Part shown: piece after piece, positions 1-8,593 of the stretch
Layout: the number at the start of each line of letters is the position of its first letter
Position numbering within the stretch: the stretch's first letter is position 1
Source of the DNA: Sphingobacteriia bacterium
GTDB taxonomy: Bacteria; Bacteroidota; Bacteroidia; NS11-12g; UBA9320
Assembly: GCA_008080835.1 (NCBI GenBank)
Contig: VMDK01000010.1
Span: forward strand, 1-52,370
DNA length: 52,370 nt
Direction of reading: 5' to 3'
Program-made: the position numbers and the translations under genes
Notes under the pieces: generated by a model
The model's input: only the letters and a program-made list of their open reading frames with translations
Databases searched by the model: none
Told to the model about the DNA's origin: nothing

Positions 1-60
1 AGTTGGTAGAGCATCTCCCTTTTAAGGAGAGGGTCCTGGGTTCGAGCCCCAGCCAAATCA
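1..60 (+). tRNA. tRNA-Lys (TTT), 5' end cut by window edge
   Basis: The anticodon arm reads CTCCC-TTTTAAG-GAGAG, giving anticodon TTT. The T arm is a perfect CTGGG/CCCAG stem around TTCGAGC. The 3' acceptor strand CCAAATC and discriminator A end at 60; CCA is not encoded. The 5' acceptor strand and part of the D arm lie before the window. Confidence 0.95.
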
Positions 61-64
61 CGAT

Positions 65-95
65 AAAAAGCTCCTCGATAGAGGGGCTTTTTTTT
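65..95 (+). terminator. Rho-independent terminator of tRNA-Lys
   Basis: An 11-bp stem (AAAAGCTCCTC / GAGGGGCTTTT, one T-G wobble) closes a GATA loop and runs into eight T residues. It lies directly after the tRNA. Confidence 0.85.
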
Positions 96-218
96 AGACC
101 TGCTGTCGAGAAGCTTTTTGAGTGTGGAGTATGCTAGCCCGCCTCCGTCGGGTGCATTGCAGTAATGAAGCCGCAATACCCAACTCCAAAACCCTAACAA
201 TCTAACTCCTCATTTCTC

Positions 219-226
219 TACATTTG
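219..226 (+). promoter_or_regulatory. TAnnTTTG -7 box (TACATTTG) four bases before the monooxygenase start
   Basis: TACATTTG matches the Bacteroidota sigma-A -7 consensus TAnnTTTG. It ends four bases before ATG 231, so a transcript from it would have essentially no leader. No clear -33 TTTG was found at the expected distance. Confidence 0.45.
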
Positions 227-230
227 ACCA

Positions 231-1358
231 ATGATCCCCGTACTCATCATCGGAGCAGGTCCTGCAGGTTTAGCGGTAGCTGCGCGACTTCTGAAAGCAG
301 GAGTGGAGTTCGAGATACTTGAAAAGGAGGAGGTAGTAGCCTCTAAATGGAGAGATCATTATGACCGACTTCATTTACATACGACAAAAGGATTTTCGTT
401 TCTGCCCTTCAGACATTTTGACAAAGAGCTTCCCATGTTCGTTTCGAAGTTCCAGTATCATGACTATGCCAAGGCCTATGCCGTTGAGATGGGTATCAAG
501 CCAACATTCGGAGAATACGCTATTTTCATTGAGCGTAAGGAAGGTGACTGGAATGTACAAACCAATAAACGTCAAATTGTAGCCCGAAACATCGTTGTAG
601 CCACCGGGATAAACCACGACCCTAAATATCCGGAATGGGTAGCCGAGTCTATGATCCCTGTCGTTCATGCAGCCGATTATAAGAACCCATCCCAGTTTGA
701 TGGAGAACGATTCCTTATAGTAGGATTCGGAAATAGTGGGGCAGAGATAGCTCTGGATCTTGCGGAGCACGAAAAACATGTGTGGTGCAGTATTCGAAGC
801 GAAGTGAATGTTGTCCCTTTGAAGATATTGGGTCGCTCTACTCAAGCCACAGGAAGTATGCTAGAGAAGTTTCCCTTCGGTCTTGGTGATAAGATCGGGA
901 AAGCAATAGCCCGACTGGCTGTGGGCAACCTCTCCAAGTACGGACTTAAAAGCAGCTCACTGGCACCGGCTCAAATGTTGAGAGAGAAAGGTCGTACACC
1001 CATGATCGATCTGGGTACCGTGAAGATGATCCGGAATGGAAAGATCAAGGTGTTAGGCGATATTAGCCACGTAAATGAAGTCGCCCGCTTCAAAAATGGG
1101 CAGGAACTCAAAGTAGATCACATTATTTGTGCAACAGGCTACAACAACGGACTTACGGCTATGATCCCGGGCATTGAGCGGACATTCAACCAGTTTGGCC
1201 AACCATCATTAAAAGCTTCCGGGTCATTTGACGGGTTCTATTTTCCCGGATTTGATAATCACCATTTGGGCGGCATTCTCAAGAGAATAAGAGAGGAGTC
1301 AGCTCTGGTCACCGACGACATCCTTGTTCGGATCGCTCAGACGCCACATACAACTTAG
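231..1358 (+). CDS. NAD(P)/FAD-dependent flavin monooxygenase-like oxidoreductase
   Basis: This 375-residue protein belongs to the flavin-containing/YUCCA-like monooxygenase group. An N-terminal FAD Rossmann motif (GAGPAG, residues 8-13) is followed by an ATG motif near 124-126, a second NADPH-binding Rossmann motif (GFGNSGAE, 165-172) and a late ICATGY motif typical of two-dinucleotide-binding flavoproteins. The FMO signature FxGxxxHxxxY/F is only partly kept (H146, Y150, without FxG). The family uses NADPH and O2 to hydroxylate a small substrate; the substrate cannot be read here. ATG 231 lies just after a TAnnTTTG box. It stands alone between tRNA-Lys and a secreted PKD protein. Confidence 0.85.
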   Translation: MIPVLIIGAGPAGLAVAARLLKAGVEFEILEKEEVVASKWRDHYDRLHLHTTKGFSFLPFRHFDKELPMFVSKFQYHDYAKAYAVEMGIKPTFGEYAIFIERKEGDWNVQTNKRQIVARNIVVATGINHDPKYPEWVAESMIPVVHAADYKNPSQFDGERFLIVGFGNSGAEIALDLAEHEKHVWCSIRSEVNVVPLKILGRSTQATGSMLEKFPFGLGDKIGKAIARLAVGNLSKYGLKSSSLAPAQMLREKGRTPMIDLGTVKMIRNGKIKVLGDISHVNEVARFKNGQELKVDHIICATGYNNGLTAMIPGIERTFNQFGQPSLKASGSFDGFYFPGFDNHHLGGILKRIREESALVTDDILVRIAQTPHTT

Positions 1359-1465
1359 GATCGTTTGCATGCGTCATTGAATCACACTCTGTTTGTAATT
1401 TGAGTGGAGAAACTGTTATCAATCAGACATTTAAATTCAACACTGGTCGTATCTTTACCCTGAAA

Positions 1466-3874
1466 ATGAAAGTCAGAGCATTTCTCATTCCGATCATGTT
1501 GCTCATGGCCATGACCTTTCCGGATGTGGTCAAAGCAACGCATATCGCGGGTGGAGAGATCTATTACGAGTATGTGCGTTCAGGCAGATACAGGATCACA
1601 CTAAAACTTTACATCGATTGCGAGAACGGTCAACAAGGAGCCATCAACACCGATTCCATTGCGATCATTGGCTTCTATAATGCCGATACGAAAGACTTGA
1701 TCGACGCAGAGGAGATCAGCCGCACCGGCCCTAACCGGATCCGTGAAACGAATTATTCCTGCGTTAACAATCAGCCCAGAGCCTGCGTAGACGAGTATAC
1801 CTATCAGTTTGAAAAAGATCTCGATCCCGGTTCTGATGGTATTGTGGTCACCTTTCAGCGTTGCTGCCGAAATGGAACCATATCCAATCTTCAAAACCCT
1901 CAGAATTTAGGAGCTACGTACTGGTGTGTGATTCCACCTACTACCGAAGTAACTCAGAACAGCTCTGCTATTTACAATAAATTGCCACCAAACTTCCTGT
2001 GTACTGATGCACCTTTGGTCTTTGATCACAGCGCAAGTGACGCAGATGGAGATTCATTGGTGTACTCCATTGTGAGGCCGTTCAATGGTGGTAACAGAGT
2101 TGATAATCGACCTAATCCACCTCGTCCACCGGATTACAATCGAGTTCCTCTGTCAACTCCTTACACCATTCAGGATATGATGGGAGGGAGCGTGAAGCTT
2201 CAGATCAATGATAGTACCGGAGAACTGCGGGTAACGCCAGATAAAGTGGGGCAGTATGTCGTAGGTATACTGGTGGAGGAGTTCCGAAATGGAGAATTGG
2301 TGGGATGGACGCTCAGGGACTATCAATTCAACGTATTCGTGTGCGATCTTACCACACAAGCTAACTTTATCAACCCACGTCGCATATGTAACGACAGTGC
2401 TCAGTTCAGCGACTTGAGTAAGGATGTAGAGAAGTATCACTGGGATTTTGGTGTAGACGGGATCGACTATGACACATCAGATGTGGCCGAACCGCTCTGG
2501 TTGTATACAGATGAAGGCACATACAAAGTGACGCTCAAGGTTCAAAACGGGAACTGCATAGACAGCTTCTACAACTATATTACGGTAGTTTTTGGTGATT
2601 CAATTTACGCCAAATACATAGCAGAACCAGACAGCGCTTGCGATAAACTCACCACTTTATTCACGAATCAAAGCGACAAAACACCTTACTGGAGATGGGA
2701 TATGGATGACGGAAGCGCACCATTGATCAACACAGATCCGGGCGAGTATGTATTCGATGAGGAAGGAACATATAGCGTGCGATTGATCATTGAGGATTCC
2801 ACGCGTTGTAACATTCGAGATACGTTTATTAGGGATCTTGTAGTGCATGTTGTGCCTGAGGCTGATTTTGAGATCGGTGAGAATCTATGCGACGGGCAGG
2901 TGCGTTTTGACAATCAAAGCACGTTTTCTAATGTCTGGAGGTGGCGCGTGATCGGAGAGAGTGACATTGATTCATCAGTGAATGAAGATCCGGTGATAGA
3001 CTTCAAGAAGGGTGGGAAATACAACATCGAGTTGATCTCCAGAAACCTCAATTGTGCAGATACAGTGGTAAAACAAATGGACATCCCATATATCCCGACT
3101 TTGGATGCCACGATCAACGCTAAGCCGCTTCAGGGTTGTGTTCCGCTACCCGTGAATATCAGTGTGATGACAACGGACTCGGCGATCCATTATTGGGACA
3201 TGGGGGATGGGAACATCTTCGTTGACACACTTTTTGGCACTTATTTTTATACCCAGGAAGGATCATTCACAATGAAGCATATCATTGTTGATTCAACTAG
3301 CTGCAACACGGCTGATACTGCTGAGATCCTTGTCAACACAAAAACACTTCCGGTAGCTGCATTCGATTACAAATATGACCCGTGTACAGGCGTTTTGCAG
3401 CTTGTGGACCTGACTCAGAATGGTACTGATTACTTGTGGGATATTGGAGGTAAGAAATACACGACATCTGCTCCTAAGCTTACGCTGGAGGAGGACACTG
3501 AGATCCAGATGTCACTGACCCTGGACTCCGGTTCTATTTGTCCGGCTACCTACGTTAGGAAAGGCTCATTCCGTGTGAGTCAGTTTGGTGACCTGTTCAT
3601 TCCGAATGTGTTCACACCAGGATATGATGGTATGAATGATTGCTTTACTGTAGGCAATCTGGATGCCGATTGCTACACCTTCGAAATGAAGATCTATAAC
3701 CGCTGGGGTGAATTGGTTTTCGAGAATCTTGATGCTCTTGATTGCTGGAGAGGAGAGTCTCGTTACACACACAAGAAATATCCGGCCGGGGTGTACTTTG
3801 GAGTCTATAAGTTCAAGAACATTTCTACTGGTGAAGAATACGAATACACGAATTCAATCACCTTGATCCGTTAG
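1466..3874 (+). CDS. Secreted PKD-domain protein with T9SS type B (gliding-motility) C-terminus
   Basis: The reading frame is open from TTG 1400, but ATG 1466 starts a clean signal peptide (KVRAFLIPIMLLMAM, cleavage near VKA-TH) and is preferred, giving 802 residues. The N-terminal part carries the cysteine-rich segment (CCRNG, CVNNQPRAC) common in large Bacteroidota surface proteins. Several PKD-like repeats follow, recognisable by WDFG, WDMDDG and WDMGDG motifs each with a downstream EGTY/EGSF turn. The last ~90 residues (IPNVFTPGYDGMNDCF ... YNRWGELVF ... YPAGVYFG) match the type IX secretion type B sorting/CHU_C domain. The product is therefore inferred to be exported by T9SS and displayed or released, probably for adhesion or motility. 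A near-consensus TATCTTTA box lies at 1450-1457. Confidence 0.9.
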   Translation: MKVRAFLIPIMLLMAMTFPDVVKATHIAGGEIYYEYVRSGRYRITLKLYIDCENGQQGAINTDSIAIIGFYNADTKDLIDAEEISRTGPNRIRETNYSCVNNQPRACVDEYTYQFEKDLDPGSDGIVVTFQRCCRNGTISNLQNPQNLGATYWCVIPPTTEVTQNSSAIYNKLPPNFLCTDAPLVFDHSASDADGDSLVYSIVRPFNGGNRVDNRPNPPRPPDYNRVPLSTPYTIQDMMGGSVKLQINDSTGELRVTPDKVGQYVVGILVEEFRNGELVGWTLRDYQFNVFVCDLTTQANFINPRRICNDSAQFSDLSKDVEKYHWDFGVDGIDYDTSDVAEPLWLYTDEGTYKVTLKVQNGNCIDSFYNYITVVFGDSIYAKYIAEPDSACDKLTTLFTNQSDKTPYWRWDMDDGSAPLINTDPGEYVFDEEGTYSVRLIIEDSTRCNIRDTFIRDLVVHVVPEADFEIGENLCDGQVRFDNQSTFSNVWRWRVIGESDIDSSVNEDPVIDFKKGGKYNIELISRNLNCADTVVKQMDIPYIPTLDATINAKPLQGCVPLPVNISVMTTDSAIHYWDMGDGNIFVDTLFGTYFYTQEGSFTMKHIIVDSTSCNTADTAEILVNTKTLPVAAFDYKYDPCTGVLQLVDLTQNGTDYLWDIGGKKYTTSAPKLTLEEDTEIQMSLTLDSGSICPATYVRKGSFRVSQFGDLFIPNVFTPGYDGMNDCFTVGNLDADCYTFEMKIYNRWGELVFENLDALDCWRGESRYTHKKYPAGVYFGVYKFKNISTGEEYEYTNSITLIR

Positions 3875-3881
3875 CAGGAAT

Positions 3882-4412
3882 ATGCTGCAGACCATCATTT
3901 TTGCATTACTAGGCTTCTTGTTGTTGCGCTTTGCAGCGGGAGTGATCAGCAAATTGATCGGATTTCTACTGATCGTCATTGGAATAGCGATATTCTTATA
4001 CCATCAAGGCCTTGGGCCATTTGAAAGAAATTATCTCAGCATTGCTGAGTTGGAGCGTAAATACTGTGTCGAGGAATCAGAACCGGATAAATGCGATTGT
4101 ATCGTGCAGGTGATCAAGACTGATCTGTACATGCGTTTTGGGGAAGAAGAGATACAGACCTGGGAGAATAAAAGATTAAAGGGTGCATATGCGTTGCAAA
4201 GGAGCCTGCAGGAGAACCAAGAAGAGATTGCAGTGTGCCTGGCTAAACGAGACGCGGTGAACGAATTAAAAGAGTTCCAGCGTGATCTACTGCCATTCGA
4301 CAACGATGTCATTCGCTGGATCATGAATATCTTCAACAAGATCAGCGATCTATCGGAGGATTACCTCAAGGATATTCAAGAGGAGAAGGAGGAAGTTGAT
4401 GAGAAGTACTAG
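3882..4412 (+). CDS. Small membrane protein of unknown function
   Basis: The 176-residue product has two N-terminal hydrophobic segments (about residues 2-16 and 23-42). A soluble, charged, probably helical region with four cysteines (CVEE...CDC, later VCLAKR) follows, and the C-terminus is very acidic/lysine-rich (EEKEEVDEKY). ATG 3882 lies eight bases after the stop of the PKD gene, so the two may be co-transcribed. I do not recognise a family. The topology suggests an inner-membrane anchor with a cytoplasmic or periplasmic helical tail. Confidence 0.7.
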   Translation: MLQTIIFALLGFLLLRFAAGVISKLIGFLLIVIGIAIFLYHQGLGPFERNYLSIAELERKYCVEESEPDKCDCIVQVIKTDLYMRFGEEEIQTWENKRLKGAYALQRSLQENQEEIAVCLAKRDAVNELKEFQRDLLPFDNDVIRWIMNIFNKISDLSEDYLKDIQEEKEEVDEKY

Positions 4413-4416
4413 TTTT

Positions 4417-4442
4417 CTGTCACGGATAAATATCCGCGACAG
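4417..4442 (+). repeat. REP palindrome 1, left of the RAYT gene
   Basis: The 26-base unit has stem CTGTC-A-CGGATA, loop AA and TATCCG-C-GACAG, with a single A/C mismatch. It is in the same orientation as the copy at 5107 and inverted relative to the copy at 4543. Confidence 0.9.
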
Positions 4443-4542
4443 TTCAGACTGACGATGGATGCAATCCTAAGAATCATGCGTTCATCTTATTATCCAATGC
4501 GTTCACTTCAATGGTTTTGGTTTCTTAATATAGAACACAAAT

Positions 4543-4567
4543 CTGTCGCGGATATTTATCCGTGACA
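4543..4567 (-). repeat. REP palindrome 2, inverted copy just before the RAYT start
   Basis: This is the exact reverse complement of the palindrome at 4417-4442 over 25 of its 26 bases. It ends four bases before the transposase ATG, so it would form a hairpin in the mRNA leader or overlap the promoter region. With the 4417 copy it makes a head-to-head pair about 100 bases apart, the classic inverted REP arrangement (REPIN/BIME). Confidence 0.9.
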
Positions 4568-4571
4568 AGGC

Positions 4572-5102
4572 ATGAGCAGAGCTTATAAGATTGGAGATTC
4601 AAGGAATCCACACTTCATTACGCTTACTGTTGTTGAGTGGATTGACCTCTTCACTAGAAAACAGTGGTATTTCGTACTACTCGAAACCCTCGAGTATTGT
4701 CGGCAGCGCAAAGGATTAGTTGTACATGCTTGGGTTATTATGACCAATCATGTTCATTTGATCATCTCGTCAGACGTGAACGAATTGTCCAACATTTTAA
4801 GAGATCTGAAAAGACATTTCTCAACAACAATAAGGAACTTGCTTCCTCGGGCAACATTTGAAAGTCGCAGATCATGGCTTCAGAATCACTTTTCATGTGG
4901 AAAATCCAGAAACTGGCAATTGTGGCAATCGGGATTCCATCCGAAAGAATTGACTTCGAATGTCATGATTGATCAAAAACTGAACTACTTACATGAAAAT
5001 CCCGTCAGAGCTGGGATGGTCTACCAAATGGAGGACTACAAATGGAGCAGCGCTGTAGATTACGCTGGAGGCAAGGGTTTGCTAGAAGTAGAATTTTTGT
5101 GA
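4572..5102 (+). mobile_element. REP-associated tyrosine transposase (RAYT, IS200/IS605-like TnpA)
   Basis: The 176-residue Y1 HUH protein has the HVHLI motif (HUH histidines at residues 60 and 62, preceded by VIMTNH). It also has the RAYT C-terminal signature LNYLHENPVRAG, in which Y139 is the likely catalytic tyrosine. The N-terminus (YKIGDSRNPHFITLTVVEW) and the WSS motif near 158-160 also fit Bacteroidota RAYTs. The family nicks and joins single-stranded DNA at REP hairpins and is thought to have spread them. The gene looks intact and is flanked by three copies of a matching palindrome, one of them four bases before ATG 4572. RAYTs are usually single-copy and vertically kept rather than hopping. 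Confidence 0.93.
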
Positions 5103-5106
5103 TTCT

Positions 5107-5132
5107 CTGTCACGGATGAATATCCGCGACAG
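5107..5132 (+). repeat. REP palindrome 3, right of the RAYT gene
   Basis: This direct copy of the 4417-4442 unit has one change (loop AA to GA). It starts four bases after the transposase stop, so the gene is tightly bracketed by palindromes. Confidence 0.9.
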
Positions 5133-5176
5133 TTGTTCTTGTCTAGTGGCTGAACAGCATGCCTTTAAGCTACAAT

Positions 5177-5557
5177 CTAGACACCTAATGTATTCCGAAG
5201 CTCCTGAACCTGGCTTTCCCAGAGTAATTGGATCTCTTCGATCTCATCTTCGTCGCACCAGTCTGTAACCACCAGCGCAATGTCACCTGTGAGTTCATCC
5301 TTCTGGATCTCCATTTCCAGATACTCGTCATCGGCATTGTCGAGAAACTTGAACCGAACCACCTTACCATTGACCTTTCTAATGAGCTCTGCAGGGGTTT
5401 CTTCACCCTCCCAGATGAACTTATAGATCTTACCTTTCACATTCACGTCGTCCGCAAACCATTCAAGCAAACCCGACGGGGTCGAGACGTAGTTGAACAG
5501 TATGTTCGGTGAGGATCTTACGAGAAATTCCATCACCAGCTTCTCTCTTTTAGGCAT
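5177..5557 (-). CDS. START-like/SRPBCC-domain protein
   Basis: The small soluble protein has the opening pattern of Bacteroidota START-like domain proteins: a beta strand (EKLVMEFLVRSSP), then TPSGLLEWFADDV, then alternating strands and a C-terminal helix (WESQVQELRNTL). The fold is a hydrophobic-ligand-binding helix-grip related to AHSA1/polyketide cyclase; no ligand can be inferred. The frame continues to a TTG at 5578, but ATG 5557 fits the family N-terminus better and gives 126 residues. It is divergent from the PAP2 gene, with only 88 bases between them. Confidence 0.8.
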   Translation of the reverse strand: MPKREKLVMEFLVRSSPNILFNYVSTPSGLLEWFADDVNVKGKIYKFIWEGEETPAELIRKVNGKVVRFKFLDNADDEYLEMEIQKDELTGDIALVVTDWCDEDEIEEIQLLWESQVQELRNTLGV

Positions 5558-5645
5558 AAGCTTTTCTAGATTTTTCAAATTAAAGACTATTTACCAAATA
5601 AAAAAGGAGTGCTGCTCTTAAATTTACAGCCTCAAACAAGATATT

Positions 5646-6308
5646 TTGTCGCCATTTAAACGAAATAGCTCCCTGTATATCAGTTACTTAGTCTTGGTTC
5701 TATTCGCATTTGTGACCTTGCTGCTGAACCAGAAGGGAGAAGTACTGCTCTTCTTACATGAAAGTCGAATTCCCTGGCTCACTGAAAGCTTCGTCATTAT
5801 AACTCGATTAGGTGAGCTTCAGGGCTTCATTCTCAGTGCATTCATGATCCTGTTGATCGGTCGGTTCAAGGACTTGTCCATTTTGGGTATATCGACCTTG
5901 CTCATGCTCTTGCTCGTGCACATCCTCAAACATTACGTTTTTCCCGAAGCTGTACGACCCATAGTATTCTTTGAGCAAATGGGAAGTGTGATCGACTATG
6001 ATCCCGATTATCATTTGAACCGCAAGCACAGTTTCCCTAGCGGACATACGACCGCAGGATTTACCTATTTCTTTGCAGCGGCCCTGGCGGCTCGGAGATG
6101 GCCCATGCAGTTCGCTGCACTGCTCCTCGCAGTTTTTGTTGCTCTTTCCAGAATATATTTGATGCAACACTTTGTGATCGACACAATAGCGGGGTCTTTG
6201 TTGGGAGTGATGATCGTTACGACCGTTGCATATTTCTCCGATAAGATTGCAGGAGAGGATCACAAATGGAATAGGAGAGTTCTGAATTTCAATGCGTCCA
6301 GCTCTTAG
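5646..6308 (+). CDS. PAP2-family membrane phosphatase
   Basis: The 220-residue integral membrane protein contains all three phosphatidic-acid-phosphatase type 2 motifs: K95 to R104-P105 (KHYVFPEAVRP), PSGH at 131-134, and SR 168-169 with H175 and D179. The two motif histidines supply the phospho-enzyme nucleophile and acid in this family. Substrates are usually lipid phosphates such as undecaprenyl pyrophosphate or lipid A phosphates. No ATG lies in a suitable place, so TTG 5646 is the likely start. Its last 17 bases overlap the glycosyltransferase gene, which suggests translational coupling and a shared role in lipid-linked sugar or lipid A chemistry (inference). Confidence 0.88.
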   Translation: MSPFKRNSSLYISYLVLVLFAFVTLLLNQKGEVLLFLHESRIPWLTESFVIITRLGELQGFILSAFMILLIGRFKDLSILGISTLLMLLLVHILKHYVFPEAVRPIVFFEQMGSVIDYDPDYHLNRKHSFPSGHTTAGFTYFFAAALAARRWPMQFAALLLAVFVALSRIYLMQHFVIDTIAGSLLGVMIVTTVAYFSDKIAGEDHKWNRRVLNFNASSS

Positions 6309-7992
6309 AGAACATATTATTCTCAGCCTCCTTACTGCAGGGATCCTGTTACCGTTCCTAGGCTCAGTGCATTTGTTCGATTGGGACGAGATAAACTTTG
6401 CGGAGTCGGCTCGAGAGATGCTGGTCACTGGTGACTGGCTTCGGGTACAGATCAATTTTGAGACATTTTGGGAAAAACCCCCTTTGTTCATGTGGCTGCA
6501 GGCCATAAGCATGAAGATATTCGGTGTAAATGAATTTGCAGCCCGATTACCAAATGCTCTGGCGGGAATTGCAACGATGAATGTGATCTGGCATATAGGT
6601 CGAAACAGATATGATCGAAATTTCAGTGTTTGGTGGGTGATTATCTATTTGGGTTCTCTAACACCGTTATTCTATTTCAAAAGCGGCATCATAGATCCTG
6701 TATTCAACCTCTTCATTTTCTTAAGTTGTTTTCAGGTCTTTCGTTCGCTGAAAGGAGTTAAGGTCAATAGATCTGCCGCATTTGCGGGTTTGTTCCTTGG
6801 TCTGGCCATGATCACAAAAGGGCCGGTGGCTATTTTGATCACCGTGTTGTTCACTGCGGTGATCCTGCTACTGATCCGTGTGAGAAAGCTAGACTCCATG
6901 AATTTTCCTGGATGGAGGGCGGTTGGAATAACATTTCTAATGGCCCTGGGAACGTCGATGCTTTGGTATGTTCCACTGATCCTGGTCGATGGAATGGGTT
7001 TTATCCCGGCGTTTATCGGCTACCAACTCGATCTGCTGTTAAATCCGGTGGCATCGCATGGTCAGCCTTGGTTCTATCATGCAGTGATCTTATTACTGTT
7101 GTGCTTTCCAGCTGCCGTCATTGCTTTACCCCGCTTACTGAAAACCAATAAACCAGATCCGTTCATTCTGTCCATGATCGTTCTTTTTTGGGTAGTATTG
7201 ATCCTGTTCTCCCTGGTGACGACCAAGATCATGCACTACAGCTCATTGTGCTATTTGCCGTTGACCTTCCTAGCCGCACGATATGCACAGGACCTGAATG
7301 CACAGCCAACATGGAACGCGTATGTTTTACTTATGGTGGGGCTCTTGCTTTCAACCGTGATCACGCTCGTTCCTATGATCGGTGAAGGCGTGATACCTAT
7401 TGATGATGTGAAGGACAAGATACTGCGTGCGAGTCTTGACCAAAACAACATCTGGCAAGGTTGGGAGTACTTGGTGGGACTGGGGATCCTTGCCTCTACA
7501 TTGATACTATTCTTAGCCATGCTCTCAAGATCGAAACTAGGTATTCTCGTCGGAATGTGCGTGAGTTTGTTCAGCATTCAGGTCGTTCTCAATGCCATCG
7601 TTCCTAAGGTGGAGCAGCATACGCAGCATGGTATCATAAGCTACTACGAAGACAACGCGCAAGCATACTTCTATACGTACAAGTTCAAATCTTATGCGCA
7701 CTACTTTTACGGGAAAACAGCGCCTTTGACAGAAAATGACGACCTGACCAACTTGCGAAGCTCATATTACGAAGAAAAAGCTGCTGTCGGCATGATCGAC
7801 CTCACTGATGCTGAACGACGTGAATTGAGCAATAAGGAGCTTCAATTCCTAACCTCAGGTAACTACAACAGACCGGTGCGCATTGTCTGTCAGGTGAATA
7901 AAGTGGGAGAGTTACGTCAGCGAGAAGATCTACGTGAGCTGCACCCTGAAGGATATTCGTTGGGAGCTTATCACATTTTCGTGCCTCGTTGA
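6292..7992 (+). CDS. GT39/ArnT-like membrane glycosyltransferase
   Basis: The 566-residue protein has about a dozen membrane segments. The signature acidic motif lies in the first periplasmic loop (FDWDE, residues 29-33), followed by the family's EKPPLFMWLQ motif. These are hallmarks of the dolichyl/undecaprenyl-phosphate-sugar transferases (PMT/ArnT/RgtA type, GT-C fold). They move a sugar from a polyprenyl-phosphate carrier to lipid A, glycan or protein on the periplasmic side. The soluble C-terminal part (about 430 onward) is probably periplasmic. The start overlaps the PAP2 gene by 17 bases. The acceptor cannot be told from sequence. Confidence 0.87.
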   Translation: MRPALREHIILSLLTAGILLPFLGSVHLFDWDEINFAESAREMLVTGDWLRVQINFETFWEKPPLFMWLQAISMKIFGVNEFAARLPNALAGIATMNVIWHIGRNRYDRNFSVWWVIIYLGSLTPLFYFKSGIIDPVFNLFIFLSCFQVFRSLKGVKVNRSAAFAGLFLGLAMITKGPVAILITVLFTAVILLLIRVRKLDSMNFPGWRAVGITFLMALGTSMLWYVPLILVDGMGFIPAFIGYQLDLLLNPVASHGQPWFYHAVILLLLCFPAAVIALPRLLKTNKPDPFILSMIVLFWVVLILFSLVTTKIMHYSSLCYLPLTFLAARYAQDLNAQPTWNAYVLLMVGLLLSTVITLVPMIGEGVIPIDDVKDKILRASLDQNNIWQGWEYLVGLGILASTLILFLAMLSRSKLGILVGMCVSLFSIQVVLNAIVPKVEQHTQHGIISYYEDNAQAYFYTYKFKSYAHYFYGKTAPLTENDDLTNLRSSYYEEKAAVGMIDLTDAERRELSNKELQFLTSGNYNRPVRIVCQVNKVGELRQREDLRELHPEGYSLGAYHIFVPR

Positions 7993-8574
7993 TCAGTGCA
8001 CCCTGTCGGCGCGATATTCCAGCGTCTTCAACATTTCCGCTTCGAATTCAAGGTATTCCTGCCACCTCTTATCTACCAACTCACGATCCATGTACTTCCT
8101 CGCCAGATCAATGAACATCCGATAATGTCCGGCTTCTGATACCATGAACTCGTGGTAGAAGTCGCGAAGTTCCGGTTCGCTGATATGCAGACTTAGCAAT
8201 CGGAATCGTTCGCAGCTCCTGGCTTCTATCAAAGCGCAAGTAAGCAGGGATTCGACCAGTTGTTCCAGTCTTGGACCGCCATTCTTCTGAAATTTCAACA
8301 ATTTGATCACGTACTCGTCTTTGCGCGCTTTTCCGAGTTCCATGCCGCGCTTCTTAATTTCCTTGAGTACCCTTCGGAAATGACCCCATTCTTCGGTGAC
8401 CAGCGGAGTAACTGCGTCTACGATCTCAGGTATATCGGCGAAACGCACGATGAGAGAAATGCCACTCGTTGCAGCCTTCTGCTCACAAAACGCGTGATCT
8501 GTAAGGATCTCCTGAAGGTCTTTCTCAGCGATATTGACCCAACGAGGGTCGGTTGCCAGTTTCAATCCGAGCAT
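7993..8574 (-). CDS. miaE: tRNA-(ms2io6A)-hydroxylase MiaE
   Basis: The 193-residue ferritin-like di-iron enzyme hydroxylates the isopentenyl group of ms2i6A37 in tRNA. The expected metal ligands are visible: E31 (CEQKAA), E62 and H65 (EEWGH), E117 (IEARS), and E147 and H150 (SEAGH). Length and motif spacing fit the family. The upstream enzyme of this pathway, MiaA, is encoded at 19392-20279; MiaB was not seen. The stop codon abuts the stop of the glycosyltransferase on the other strand. The start is 19 bases after the AtoE stop, so it probably sits last in the leftward cluster. Confidence 0.93.
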   Translation of the reverse strand: MLGLKLATDPRWVNIAEKDLQEILTDHAFCEQKAATSGISLIVRFADIPEIVDAVTPLVTEEWGHFRRVLKEIKKRGMELGKARKDEYVIKLLKFQKNGGPRLEQLVESLLTCALIEARSCERFRLLSLHISEPELRDFYHEFMVSEAGHYRMFIDLARKYMDRELVDKRWQEYLEFEAEMLKTLEYRADRVH

Positions 8575-8593
8575 GGCGCGAAATTAAAGGGGA

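Noticed and set aside
5808-6512. Minus-strand open frame of about 234 codons
   Set aside because: It is antisense to the PAP2 and GT39 genes, both of which carry complete family motifs on the plus strand.
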